From: Alphaproteobacteria bacterium
GTDB taxonomy: Bacteria > Pseudomonadota > Alphaproteobacteria > RF32 > CAG-239
Length of the DNA: 32,712 nucleotides
Assembly: GCA_016283295.1 (NCBI GenBank)
Contig: JAEEMQ010000009.1
Span: 1-32,712, forward strand
Reading direction: 5' to 3'
Notes under the pieces: generated by a model
Told to the model about the DNA's origin: nothing
Databases searched by the model: none
What the model saw: the letters and a program-made list of their open reading frames with translations, nothing else
In this document: one piece after another, positions 16,789 to 26,392 of the stretch
Layout of the letters: every line of letters starts with the position of its first letter
How positions within the stretch are numbered: position 1 is the stretch's first letter
Made by a program: the position numbers and the translations under genes

Positions 16789-18051
16789 ATGCAAAGAGTT
16801 CTGGTTTCGGCACAAGGTTTCGGGTTCGGTCCGGCGGCAAAGGGGGCGGTTGTAGCTTCGTTGTTGCGGCGGGATAACCCGCATATCGCGATAGATTTTA
16901 TCGGCACCGGAACGGCTTACGAGCTGGCCAACACGCGGAGAAATATCTTTCAAAATGTTTACGATAATCGGCAACGCGGTATGATTGAGCAGCGTATAAG
17001 CGATAAGTATTATGATGCGGTGGTTTCCGTGATGGAGCCGAAAATTGTGTTGATGGCGCACATTTATAAGGTGCCGGTGGTTTTGATCGACAGCCTGTAT
17101 TGGTTTTGGGATTGGCGTTCGGAGCGGATTGATTTTTTGGATAATCTGCCGGTGCAAACATTGGAAGATTTGGCTTATATCGGGCAAAATACGCATCCGC
17201 ACGAGCAACAATATTTGGCTCATAAATACGCTCTGATTTCGTATTTGCAGGCGTGTTTTGACGAAGAAAAAGCCTCGCGCAATATTGAATATATTCCGCA
17301 TAAAAAGATTGTGGCGCCGATTGTCGATGCCTCATTTGCCGCGGCGAAAAAATCGGATAACAATACGGCAGTGCTGAGTTTTTGCGGGCAATTTAATCCG
17401 ATTGTCAAACCGGAAAACGTGTTGGATTATTGCAAATTGATTCTCGGGGTTACCAAAGACGGTTTCGGCGAATTTTTGCAAAATGAGGAAAACCGCCTGC
17501 TGATTATCGGTCATCCGTTTGTGATGAAAAATCTCGCGGAGATTATCAGGCAGACCGGTTTCCCGCCGGTTTTGTGCAAACATCTGAATTATCGCGATTA
17601 TTACGAGACAATCAGTTCCGCTTCGGCGATAGTTGCTCCGCCGTCGCTGACTACTTTTTATGAGAGTCGGGCTTATGACAAACCGCTGATATTTTTGCCG
17701 GAACAGCACGACGGACATTGGCCGAATTATCGCGCACTCACCGGACATGTCGAAAATCCGGAGGAGATTTTTCCGGGGCAGATGCTGACACCGTTTATTA
17801 AGCATCTGCAGGGGATGAAAGAAAGCGATATTACGGCGCTGTATGAGCATATTGCCGATATTCTGCACAACGAAAACGGTGCGGTTTTTGCGGCATTAAA
17901 GCAGAAATACACCGCAATTTTGGCGGCTCTTGCTGGCAGGGCATATCGCAAAAGTTTGGCAGAGAAGCAAAGATTGTATTTTGAACGCTGTTTTTCTTTT
18001 CCGGCGGCACGGATTGATGAAATAACGGCAGATATGGAAAGGTTACTTTAA
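16789..18051 (+). CDS. GT-B-like glycosyltransferase
   Basis: 420 aa; N-terminal VLVSAQGFGFGPAAKGAVVASLLRR, C-terminal HLNYRDYYETISSASAIVAPPSLTTFYESRAYDKPLIFLPEQHDGHWPNYRAL resembles a GT-B donor-binding domain. Confidence 0.65.
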   Translation: MQRVLVSAQGFGFGPAAKGAVVASLLRRDNPHIAIDFIGTGTAYELANTRRNIFQNVYDNRQRGMIEQRISDKYYDAVVSVMEPKIVLMAHIYKVPVVLIDSLYWFWDWRSERIDFLDNLPVQTLEDLAYIGQNTHPHEQQYLAHKYALISYLQACFDEEKASRNIEYIPHKKIVAPIVDASFAAAKKSDNNTAVLSFCGQFNPIVKPENVLDYCKLILGVTKDGFGEFLQNEENRLLIIGHPFVMKNLAEIIRQTGFPPVLCKHLNYRDYYETISSASAIVAPPSLTTFYESRAYDKPLIFLPEQHDGHWPNYRALTGHVENPEEIFPGQMLTPFIKHLQGMKESDITALYEHIADILHNENGAVFAALKQKYTAILAALAGRAYRKSLAEKQRLYFERCFSFPAARIDEITADMERLL

Positions 18052-20171
18052 TGAAATTGCTGGGTATCGAAGGAGAAATTATCGAAGTGGAAAAGCCGGT
18101 GCGGCTGGCCGTTTTGGGTTGCGGCAGTCATGTGTATCGCAATATTTTGCCTTCAATACGTTATATTCCGGACGCGGTGCTGACCGTCTTTTGCGATAAA
18201 AACGCGGAAAAGGCGGAGTTGTTTGCCAAGTATCACGGTGTGGCAAACTGGTGCAGCTCGACCGACGAACTGCTTAAGGCTTTTCCGGAAAAATACGATG
18301 CCCTGCTGGTGATTATCGGCTTTTCGCCGGAAACCGGAAATCCGCTGTATCCGGAAATAATTCCGCAGTTTTTGGAAAGAGGAATTCCGGTTTGGTTGGA
18401 AAAACCTCCGGCGGCGTCGTATCAGCAGCTCGGTTTATTGACGGCGGCGGCAAAAAAAGGCAACACCTTTTTTCAGACCGGCTTTAAAATGATGTTTGCG
18501 CCGGCATTGCAACAGGTTAAAAAGTTAATCGGTGCGCCGAAATTCGGCAAGCCGCAATCTTTTGATGTGTCTTATGCGGTCAGTTTTCCGTCGGATGTCC
18601 GCGATTTGACGGATGTGAATGCGCGGAGATTTTTGGATGATATCGTGCATATTCTATCGCAGATTCAGTTTTTGTTCGGTTGCCCGTATAAGATGACGAC
18701 TTATCGCGGCGGTGAAAATGATGCCGTCGCCGTGTTGGAATATAAAAACGGTCTGACCGGAGTTGTACGGATTTTGGGAGGTATAAGCATTACCGGACCG
18801 GCTGAATATATGCGCATTGTCGGCAACTCCGATAAGATTGACAACGGCACGCTTATTGAATTGAAAAATGCCGAAGAAGTGGTTTTGCACGAGCCGGGGA
18901 ATCCGGGCTCTTACGGAAGGGATTTTTCGTTTGTGCGAGCCGACGGTACGCATTCGCATATTTGGAACCCGAATTTGCGGCGGCCTTTGGGGGCGCTCAG
19001 TTTGCACTCGCACGCACTTTACGGTTATATCAACGAATTAGCGGCATTTGTTGACTGCGTGAAAAACCGCACGGCACCGATGATAGGCGGTGCGGAAGAT
19101 ACGGCGGCCGTTATGAAAATGTATGATTCTTTTGCCGCCAAAAATGGCGTTTCGCACGTTCTATCGCGCAAAATTCGCACGGAGACTCTGCCGGGAACTT
19201 TTTCGGTGGTGGAAGAATTCAGCTGCGATAATTGCCATGGCAGTATGTTTGTTAAAGACGGTTGGACCGCCAAGTGCGAATCCTGCGGAAAAACCGTGCA
19301 GCTGGTGGAATTTGCTAACAGATGGCCGCAATCGGCAATTCGCAAAATCTTAAAAGAAGCCGTAGCCGATTTGGGAATAAAGCCGGAAGTATGGGAAGCT
19401 CATTTGCGCTATAACAAGGGAATCGCCAAGGAAAATTATCAGCGTTGTTTTGTGGATTTGAAACTGCATAAAAAAGCGCCGACAAAGTATGATTATTTTA
19501 TAAAAGCGGCCAAAACCAGACGGGATTCATTCGCTAAAACCGAATATGAGGCGCTGTCTTTGCTGAAGAAATTTGCGTTTGTGCCGGAAGTGTGCGGTAA
19601 GTGCAGTTCCAAATATGTTATTCAAAAATACGAGGAAGGGACGCTATTGTCGTCGCTGATGCGCCAAGATCCGGCCGCTGCCGAAAAGTATTTGCTTAAA
19701 GCGGCAGAGTGTTTGGCCGAATTTCATAAATCGTCTCGTATTGATGCAACCGAGCCGATGGGATATGTGCACGGAGATATCGACCCGTGGCAGGTTATCG
19801 TGAAGAAAAACGGCGAGTTGGTTTTTGTGGATTGGGAGGATTTTCAAAGGAACGAAAATCAGCTGTTCGATATTTTGAATTTTGTGCTGATGGTCGGAGT
19901 TATTTATGCAAAAGATAAGTTGCCACCGGCCAAGTTGGCGGAAAAAATTTTGTATCAAAAATCGGATTTAACAAGACTTATCGCCGAGATTCTGGCGGTT
20001 TACGGCAAGCTGACGGGAGTGACTGCGGAAGACATAATTAAGGAAATTCCGGCTTATGCCGCAAATCGCCTGCGGCGTTTGAAGAAGATGGCGCGGGAGA
20101 GCGAGGGCTTTATTTATTCTTATCTTGCGGATGTTCGGATAAAGGATGTCGTATGGAAGAAAATAAAGTAA
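18051..20171 (+). CDS. three-domain fusion: Gfo/Idh/MocA oxidoreductase + CXXC zinc ribbon + APH/choline-kinase-like domain
   Basis: 706 aa; RLAVLGCGSHVYRNILPSIR...GIPVWLEKPPA (Gfo/Idh/MocA); CDNCHGSMFVKDGWTAKCESCGK (CX2C-X13-CX2C); YVHGDIDPWQVIVKKNGELVFVDWEDF (kinase catalytic and metal loops). Confidence 0.8.
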   Translation: MKLLGIEGEIIEVEKPVRLAVLGCGSHVYRNILPSIRYIPDAVLTVFCDKNAEKAELFAKYHGVANWCSSTDELLKAFPEKYDALLVIIGFSPETGNPLYPEIIPQFLERGIPVWLEKPPAASYQQLGLLTAAAKKGNTFFQTGFKMMFAPALQQVKKLIGAPKFGKPQSFDVSYAVSFPSDVRDLTDVNARRFLDDIVHILSQIQFLFGCPYKMTTYRGGENDAVAVLEYKNGLTGVVRILGGISITGPAEYMRIVGNSDKIDNGTLIELKNAEEVVLHEPGNPGSYGRDFSFVRADGTHSHIWNPNLRRPLGALSLHSHALYGYINELAAFVDCVKNRTAPMIGGAEDTAAVMKMYDSFAAKNGVSHVLSRKIRTETLPGTFSVVEEFSCDNCHGSMFVKDGWTAKCESCGKTVQLVEFANRWPQSAIRKILKEAVADLGIKPEVWEAHLRYNKGIAKENYQRCFVDLKLHKKAPTKYDYFIKAAKTRRDSFAKTEYEALSLLKKFAFVPEVCGKCSSKYVIQKYEEGTLLSSLMRQDPAAAEKYLLKAAECLAEFHKSSRIDATEPMGYVHGDIDPWQVIVKKNGELVFVDWEDFQRNENQLFDILNFVLMVGVIYAKDKLPPAKLAEKILYQKSDLTRLIAEILAVYGKLTGVTAEDIIKEIPAYAANRLRRLKKMARESEGFIYSYLADVRIKDVVWKKIK

Positions 20172-21574
20172 AAAAGTTTGATGCGATCATTATAGGTGCC
20201 GGCCCGGCCGGTGCTTTGTGTGCCGTTGCACTTGCCCGAAACGGAAAAAAAGTGTTGTTGCTCGATAAGGGCGGGGCGTTTGCCGATAATTTGTGCGCTC
20301 ATTTTGTGCGTCAGACGTATGATTGTTCTTTGCACGAGCCGTGTTGCCGGCGACATTCATGCCTGTCCGGATTGGGCGGGGCGGCTCTGCATTTTGAGGC
20401 AAATTTTGATAATTATCCCTATGCGGACGCCGAGCAAAAAGAGCGTATCGCCGATTTTAAGTTTTCGCCGTTTTTGGAAGCGGCCTTGGGCGACGCGACG
20501 GAAGCGTATATTATGAAATTTTATGATTATATGTTTGCGGCCGGGTTGCAAAAGCCAGCGGCTGAGCCAGCCGTTTGCGGTAAAGGTTGCGTCGGGGCGG
20601 CCCCTTCCGGAACCATACCGGTCAGGTTGGAGGATATTAAAAAAATCGCGGCCAAGTTGGAGCGGGATTTGGCGCAATACGGCGTATGCCTTCTCGGCAG
20701 CAGAACGGTTACGGACATTGATAAAAACGGGGACTTTGTCGTTTCGTGCGTGCAGAAAACAGGCGAAGAAACGGAAAAGTTTTATGCCAAAACGGTGGCG
20801 GTGGCAACCGGTTATCGCAGTATTCCGACGGTGGCGAAATTTATCCGCAAATTCGGCTTACAACATAGTTTTCCGGCGGAAACAGAATTGGGATTCAGAG
20901 TGGAAACTTCGGCGGAAATTGCGGATAAACTGTTAGGCGGTGCCTGCAATCCGCGCATTAAAAGCGCCTGCGGTAAACATCGGACCTTTTGTATTTGCAG
21001 CGGCGGGCGAATAATGAAATATCCGTTTGCCTGGGGAAGCGATGATTTTGTTTTGGACGGGCAACATGCTTATTCGTGTCGCGGCAATAAAACAAATTTT
21101 TCGCTGCTTTCAAAAGTAAAAGTGCCGGCAGGTGAAAACAGTTATGAATTTGCGGCGGAATTTGTGCATGAGGCCAATACTTTAGAAAAAGGAGCAGTTC
21201 CGGCGCAAAAGTTAGCGGATTACTTGAGCGGAAGTAAATCGGCTCAGGCGGATATCGATGGTCTGTCTTTAACCCTGAGCGGCTGTGTTGCGGCTGATTT
21301 GCGGCCGTTGGCGGAAAAATACGGCATTGCGATTGAATGGTTTATCGAGCTGGTAAAATCGGTTATTCCGCATCCGGATTATTTTTATAACAATACGGTG
21401 TTGCTGGCGCCTTCGGCGGTAAAATATGCACCACGGCTCGAGTTAAAAAAGGCCGAGAGCAGCTGCCCGGGGCTGTATTTTATCGGCGACGCCGGCGGGG
21501 TGGTTTCGGGGATTTCCGCAGCCGGCGCAACGGGGTTGATGGCGGCGGATTCCATCATTGAAAAATATTTATGA
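20153..21574 (+). CDS. FAD-dependent oxidoreductase (COG2509-like, divergent)
   Basis: 473 aa; DAIIIGAGPAGALCAVALARNGKKVLLLDKG dinucleotide-binding fold, GLYFIGDAGGVVSGISAAGATGLMAADSI C-terminal FAD motif. Confidence 0.82.
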   Translation: MEENKVKKFDAIIIGAGPAGALCAVALARNGKKVLLLDKGGAFADNLCAHFVRQTYDCSLHEPCCRRHSCLSGLGGAALHFEANFDNYPYADAEQKERIADFKFSPFLEAALGDATEAYIMKFYDYMFAAGLQKPAAEPAVCGKGCVGAAPSGTIPVRLEDIKKIAAKLERDLAQYGVCLLGSRTVTDIDKNGDFVVSCVQKTGEETEKFYAKTVAVATGYRSIPTVAKFIRKFGLQHSFPAETELGFRVETSAEIADKLLGGACNPRIKSACGKHRTFCICSGGRIMKYPFAWGSDDFVLDGQHAYSCRGNKTNFSLLSKVKVPAGENSYEFAAEFVHEANTLEKGAVPAQKLADYLSGSKSAQADIDGLSLTLSGCVAADLRPLAEKYGIAIEWFIELVKSVIPHPDYFYNNTVLLAPSAVKYAPRLELKKAESSCPGLYFIGDAGGVVSGISAAGATGLMAADSIIEKYL

Positions 21575-22776
21575 AAGCGGAGGTTATGATGAAAAATAAG
21601 GCATCTTTTACGTATCCGGTATTGACCGATAAGCACTTGGCCGCACTGCAGAAGTGTCTGGCAAAGCGCGATATATCTTTTCCCGATGAAGGCGGTGTGA
21701 CGCGCGAATTGGAGAAAAAATTAAAGAGTTTTTTCAATGTTGATTATGTGTTGACGATGAATAACGGAACGGCCACGCTGCATTCGGCTTTTTTTGCCGT
21801 CGGCGAAGGATATGAACCGGCCGTAGCCTTGAAGGGCAAAGAGATACTGTGTCCGTCGTTTACGTGGTGGGCCTCGATTTTGCCGGCAATAAATTGCGGT
21901 GCAACCGTCAGATTTGCGGAAATAAGCGCGGAAACTCTGATGGTTGACCCGCAGGATTTGGAGCGCAAAATCAATCCAAATACGGCGGCGATTGTGGTTC
22001 CGCATTTGTTCGGGCAGGTTACGGATTTGGATGAGATTAAGCGAATTGCGGAACAGTATCATGTTCCGATTATTGAAGATGCGTCGCACGTTTTGGGGGC
22101 ATATTGGCGAGATAAACCGGTGGGGACGTTGTTTGATATCGGTTGTTTCAGTATGCAGGCCGGCAAGCCGTTGTGTGCCGGCGAGGGCGGCATCTTTTTG
22201 ACGGGCAATAAAAAATATTATGAACGGGCGTTGCTTTTGGGCCACTACGAGCGCGCCAGAAAAGAATTGACCGATACCGATTTGGCATATCTCGGGTTGG
22301 GATATAAGCACAGAATCAGCCCGCTTTGCGCAGCATTGGCGCTGGTTGAAACGGAAAACCTGGAAGAACGTTTGCAAAAAGAAAACGAACTGCACCAAAT
22401 GTTTTATGCGGCCCTGGAAAAAATACCGTCGGTCAGAGTTCCGCGGCAAAAGTCGCCGTTTTATCGGCCGGGCGGGCATTTCAGCTATCGCATTTTGATT
22501 GATATGCAAGACTTTAGAGTGTCTAAAGCGGATTTGATTGCGGCGCTCAAAGCAAGAGGAGTGCCGATTGAAAACGAATTTTATCCGCTTTTACACACCC
22601 ACAAAGTGTTTGCCGATAAGGCGGTCAATTACGGTTATGGCAAGTTGCCGCTGACGGAAAAAGTGTTGCAAAATTCTTTCGGAATGCCGATTTTTCGTGA
22701 AGGCACGTCGGCTGAAGCCGTGGCGGAATATGCCGAGGTTATCGCGCAAACGCTGGATGAATTGCGGCGCGGCTGA
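21571..22776 (+). CDS. DegT/DnrJ/EryC1/StrS PLP-dependent aminotransferase
   Basis: ILCPSFTWWASILPAINCGATVRFAEI, PIIEDASHVLGAYW, FDIGCFSMQAGKPLCAGEGGIFLT (PLP lysine), LGLGYKHRISPLCAALALVE. Internal start at 21589 after GGAGG also plausible. Confidence 0.93.
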   Translation: MKAEVMMKNKASFTYPVLTDKHLAALQKCLAKRDISFPDEGGVTRELEKKLKSFFNVDYVLTMNNGTATLHSAFFAVGEGYEPAVALKGKEILCPSFTWWASILPAINCGATVRFAEISAETLMVDPQDLERKINPNTAAIVVPHLFGQVTDLDEIKRIAEQYHVPIIEDASHVLGAYWRDKPVGTLFDIGCFSMQAGKPLCAGEGGIFLTGNKKYYERALLLGHYERARKELTDTDLAYLGLGYKHRISPLCAALALVETENLEERLQKENELHQMFYAALEKIPSVRVPRQKSPFYRPGGHFSYRILIDMQDFRVSKADLIAALKARGVPIENEFYPLLHTHKVFADKAVNYGYGKLPLTEKVLQNSFGMPIFREGTSAEAVAEYAEVIAQTLDELRRG

Positions 22777-22830
22777 GGTAAAATAAATAAGACTTGTCGG
22801 CGGGAGTATGCCAAGCAAAATAAATATCTG

Positions 22831-22859
22831 TTGACATGACTTTTTTTTGTGGGTACAAT
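22831..22859 (+). promoter_or_regulatory. sigma70-type promoter of glyQS
   Basis: TTGACA (22831-22836), 17-bp spacer, TACAAT (22854-22859). Confidence 0.75.
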
Positions 22860-22890
22860 CCCGCAGAATTATAAATAAGTGAGGCACTTA

Positions 22891-23733
22891 ATGAATTTTC
22901 AGGAATTAAAACGCAAATTGCAGGATTTTTGGTTGGAACAGGGTTGCACCATCGGCGAACCTTATGATGTGGAAAAAGGCGCCGGCACCATGAATCCGCT
23001 GACTTTTTTCGGTGCGCTCGGCGAAAAGCCGGTGGCGCGCGCTTATGTGGAACCTTCACGTCGGCCGGCCGACGGCAGATACGGCGATAACCCGAACCGC
23101 TTGTATCAGCACCACCAGTTTCAGGTAATTATCAAACCGTCGCCGATTGATATTGTGGATATATATATCAAAAGCTTGGAATATATCGGTTTTAACAAAA
23201 AAGAGCACGATATTCGCTTTGTGGAAGACAACTGGGAGTCTCCGACTTTGGGGGCTTTCGGTAAAGGTTGGGAAGTGTGGCTTGACGGTATGGAAATTAC
23301 GCAATTTACCTTTTTCCAGGAAATCGGCGGTATGACCTGCAAACCGATTACGGCGGAGATTACTTACGGTCTCGAGCGCATTGCAATGTATTTGCAAAAT
23401 GTGGAAAACGTTTATGATTTGCAGTACAGCCCGGCGGAAAAATACGGAGATATCTATCATCACCGCGAATATGACCATTCAAAATATTGTTTTGAGTTGT
23501 GCAACGAAAAGCAACTGTTTGCCGACTTTGACAATTATGAAGCGGAATCCAAGCGTTTGACCGCTTTGGGCAATATCTACACCGCGTATGACTTTGCGCT
23601 GAAGTGTTCGCACACGTTTAATGTGTTGGATGCCAAAGGGGCCATCAGCGTTACCGAGCGTGCCAACTATATTGCGCGTATCCGTAATTTGATGAAAGAA
23701 ATCGCCAAATTGTATTTGTCGCAAGAGTGCTAA
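22891..23733 (+). CDS. glyQ: glycyl-tRNA synthetase alpha subunit
   Basis: [80 protein letters not shown]. Start set at ATG 22891 (track start is GTG 22879). Confidence 0.97.
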   Translation: MNFQELKRKLQDFWLEQGCTIGEPYDVEKGAGTMNPLTFFGALGEKPVARAYVEPSRRPADGRYGDNPNRLYQHHQFQVIIKPSPIDIVDIYIKSLEYIGFNKKEHDIRFVEDNWESPTLGAFGKGWEVWLDGMEITQFTFFQEIGGMTCKPITAEITYGLERIAMYLQNVENVYDLQYSPAEKYGDIYHHREYDHSKYCFELCNEKQLFADFDNYEAESKRLTALGNIYTAYDFALKCSHTFNVLDAKGAISVTERANYIARIRNLMKEIAKLYLSQEC

Positions 23734-23746
23734 AGGAGTTTTTTAG

Positions 23747-25810
23747 ATGACAGCAAGTGAAAAGTTTTTACTGGAAATCGGAATAGAGGAAATTCCGGCG
23801 CAGTATGTCAAAAGAATGGCCGAAAGTCTGCGCGACAATACGCAGAAGGCTTTGGCGGAAAATTTAATCGAATTTGCCGGATTGCAGGTTTTTTATACGC
23901 CGCGCCGTTTGGTTTTGTATATTGAAAACATGGCTTTGCAGGTGGCCGGTCAGGAAGTGGAAGTTAAAGGTCCGGCGCAAAAAAGCGCGTATGACGAAAA
24001 CGGCAAACCGACCAAGGCATTGGAGGGCTTTTTGGCCGGACGCAAGCTGACTTTGGCCGATACGTTCGTTAAGGATATCAAGGGGGTTGAATACATCTTT
24101 GCCGTGCAGAAAACGGCGGCGAAAGACAGCGGCGAAATTTTGGAGAAGATTCTGCCGGATTTGATTATGTCGGTATATCAGCCGAATCCGATGCGCTGGA
24201 ACGTGTTTGTCGGCAAATATATTCGTCCGATACGCTGGTTGTTGGCGTTTTTGGGAACCAGACGGTTGGATTTTGCACTGGAGTTTTTGAGCGCGGCCGA
24301 CTTTACGCAAGGTCACAGAATGTTGGCGGATAAAAAATATACGATTACATCGGTTGACGACTACTTTACTAAGGTTAAAGAAGCTTTTGTGATTGTGAAC
24401 CAAGATGAGCGCAAGAAGTTGATTTTGCAACAAATTCGCAATTTGGAACAGAAGCATGATATTCAGGTGCCGATTGACGAGAGTTTGCTTGATGAAATCG
24501 TGAATTTGGTGGAATATCCGACCGCGGCGCTCGGTCGTTTTGATGAAGCATTTTTAGCGATGCCGGACCCGATTGTGATTACGCCGATGAAGGATCATCA
24601 GCGCTATTTTCCGGCATATCGTAACGGCAAACTGGCGAATTGTTTTGTGTTTGTGCGCAACGGCGACGATTACGGCATTGAGGGCGTTACCAAGGGCAAT
24701 CAGCGCGTGTTGACGGCACGTTTGAAAGACGGCGAGTTTTTCTATCACGAAGATAAGAAAACCACGCTGGCGGAAAAGGCCGAGAAATTGCCGCAAGTGG
24801 TGTTTCAGACCAAGTTGGGCAGCTATGCCGAAAAAATGAAACGCGTTGCCGCAATGGCGCACTTGTTGGCACAGAAGTTGTCGCTGGATTTGGCTAAGCA
24901 AATCGATACGGTGGTGCCGATTATGAAGGCGGATTTGGTTTCGACCGTGGTGGGCGAATTTTCCGAACTGCAAGGCATTATGGGAAGTATTTATGCGGCG
25001 GAAGAAGGCTATGAACACAGCGTCTCCAAGGCTATTGAAGAACAGTATCTGCCGCGTTTTGCCGGCGATAAGTTGCCGGAAACCGAGCTCGGCGCCGTAG
25101 TGGCGATTGCCGATAAATTGGATTCCATTTTGGGCTTGTGCGCGGTTAATTTGAAGCCGACCGGTTCGCAGGATCCGTTTGCGTTGCGGCGTCAGGCAAT
25201 CGGCGTATTGCTGATTATCCGCAAATTCGGCTTTAACCTTGCTTTGGCTGATTTTGTGGCCGAAGTTGCCGACCTGTATGAGGGCTATTATAAGGCGGAA
25301 AATATGAGTAAGGCCGACTTTGCCGATTATGTCATCGGCTTTATCAAACAGCGCCTCTCGGTGATGTTGAACGAGGATTTGCATTATTCGATAACCGACG
25401 TAATCAACCGGATTGATTTGGCGGCGATTAATGTGGCGGAAATTGATGTTAAGGCGCAGGTTATCAATAATTTGCTGACGGCCGAGCCGTTTAAGTTGTT
25501 TGCGCAAACCATGCAGCGTATCGATAATTTGATGAAAGAAAAGAAGCAGGCCGAATTTGCGATGGCTCTGGTAAATAACGCGGACGAAAAACGCGCGGCG
25601 GAGGCATTTGTTGCGGCCAAAGCGGTGGCGGAGCAATATCTTGCACAAAAGGATTATACGAATTTTGTGAAGGTTATGAGCGACGTTTGTACGCCGATTA
25701 ATACTTTCTTTGATAACAATATGGTACTTTCGGACGATTTGCGCGAGCGCCAAAACCGTATAGCGTTGTTGGGCGATATTTCGGCGCGGATGCACAGATT
25801 TATTCTGTAA
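23747..25810 (+). CDS. glyS: glycyl-tRNA synthetase beta subunit
   Basis: 687 aa; KFLLEIGIEEIPAQYVKRMAESL, MRWNVFVGKYIRPIRWLLAFLG, PMKDHQRYFPAYRNGKLANCFVFVRNG, DPFALRRQAIGVL. Confidence 0.96.
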   Translation: MTASEKFLLEIGIEEIPAQYVKRMAESLRDNTQKALAENLIEFAGLQVFYTPRRLVLYIENMALQVAGQEVEVKGPAQKSAYDENGKPTKALEGFLAGRKLTLADTFVKDIKGVEYIFAVQKTAAKDSGEILEKILPDLIMSVYQPNPMRWNVFVGKYIRPIRWLLAFLGTRRLDFALEFLSAADFTQGHRMLADKKYTITSVDDYFTKVKEAFVIVNQDERKKLILQQIRNLEQKHDIQVPIDESLLDEIVNLVEYPTAALGRFDEAFLAMPDPIVITPMKDHQRYFPAYRNGKLANCFVFVRNGDDYGIEGVTKGNQRVLTARLKDGEFFYHEDKKTTLAEKAEKLPQVVFQTKLGSYAEKMKRVAAMAHLLAQKLSLDLAKQIDTVVPIMKADLVSTVVGEFSELQGIMGSIYAAEEGYEHSVSKAIEEQYLPRFAGDKLPETELGAVVAIADKLDSILGLCAVNLKPTGSQDPFALRRQAIGVLLIIRKFGFNLALADFVAEVADLYEGYYKAENMSKADFADYVIGFIKQRLSVMLNEDLHYSITDVINRIDLAAINVAEIDVKAQVINNLLTAEPFKLFAQTMQRIDNLMKEKKQAEFAMALVNNADEKRAAEAFVAAKAVAEQYLAQKDYTNFVKVMSDVCTPINTFFDNNMVLSDDLRERQNRIALLGDISARMHRFIL

Positions 25811-25835
25811 TATCGGCAAGGATATTCCGTTAAAG

Positions 25836-25859
25836 AACCGCCCGTTCGGGCGGTTTTTT
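25836..25859 (+). terminator. Rho-independent terminator after glyS
   Basis: AACCGCCCGTTCGGGCGGTTTTTT. Confidence 0.88.
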
Positions 25860-25869
25860 GCTTATGAAA

Positions 25870-26382
25870 CTAAGGTTTTATGGTTATCGGAGTGCCGTCT
25901 TTAACCAGGTTGTAAATCTCCTCGATTTCGGCGTTGGTAACGGCAATACAACCGGCGGTCCAATCGCTGAATTTGTGATATAGTTTAAATACGGCGGCCG
26001 GAACTTTGTTGGGAAAACCGTGTATCATAATATCGCCGCCGGCAGAATAGTTGCCCTTTTCGGCAGCCTTGATTTGCGCGGCGTCGGGGTAGGAAATTCG
26101 CAAAGAAAGATGAAATTTGCTGTGCGGATTATGGCTGACGATATGATAATTTCCTTCGGGGGTTTTGTTGTCGCCGGATTTGATTTTGGCGCCGACGGGA
26201 TTGCGGCCCAGCGATATGTTATAAGTTTTGATGATATTTTCGCCCTGTCGCAGATATAGTTTGCGGTTGGCTTTTTCTACCAAAATATTATCAATGTTCG
26301 CCGTTTCCGTTTGCTCGGTTTTATCTTCGGGCGAGCAGGAGAACAAAAGGAATAGTGATAAAAAAAGTCGTAGCGAGCGCAT
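25870..26382 (-). CDS. L,D-transpeptidase (YkuD/ErfK-type) lipoprotein
   Basis: Lipobox LLFSCS; ARRK-type strand VEKANRKLYLRQGENIIKTYNISLGRNPVGAKIKSGDNKTPEGNYHI, IMIHGFPNK, DWTAGCIAVTNAEIEEI (catalytic Cys). Confidence 0.88.
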   Translation of the reverse strand: MRSLRLFLSLFLLFSCSPEDKTEQTETANIDNILVEKANRKLYLRQGENIIKTYNISLGRNPVGAKIKSGDNKTPEGNYHIVSHNPHSKFHLSLRISYPDAAQIKAAEKGNYSAGGDIMIHGFPNKVPAAVFKLYHKFSDWTAGCIAVTNAEIEEIYNLVKDGTPITIKP

Positions 26383-26392
26383 AGTATATCCT

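Noticed and set aside
24554-25819. 421-aa minus ORF antisense to glyS
   Set aside because: His/Arg/Gln-rich antisense translation of glyS; also covers no plausible start region.
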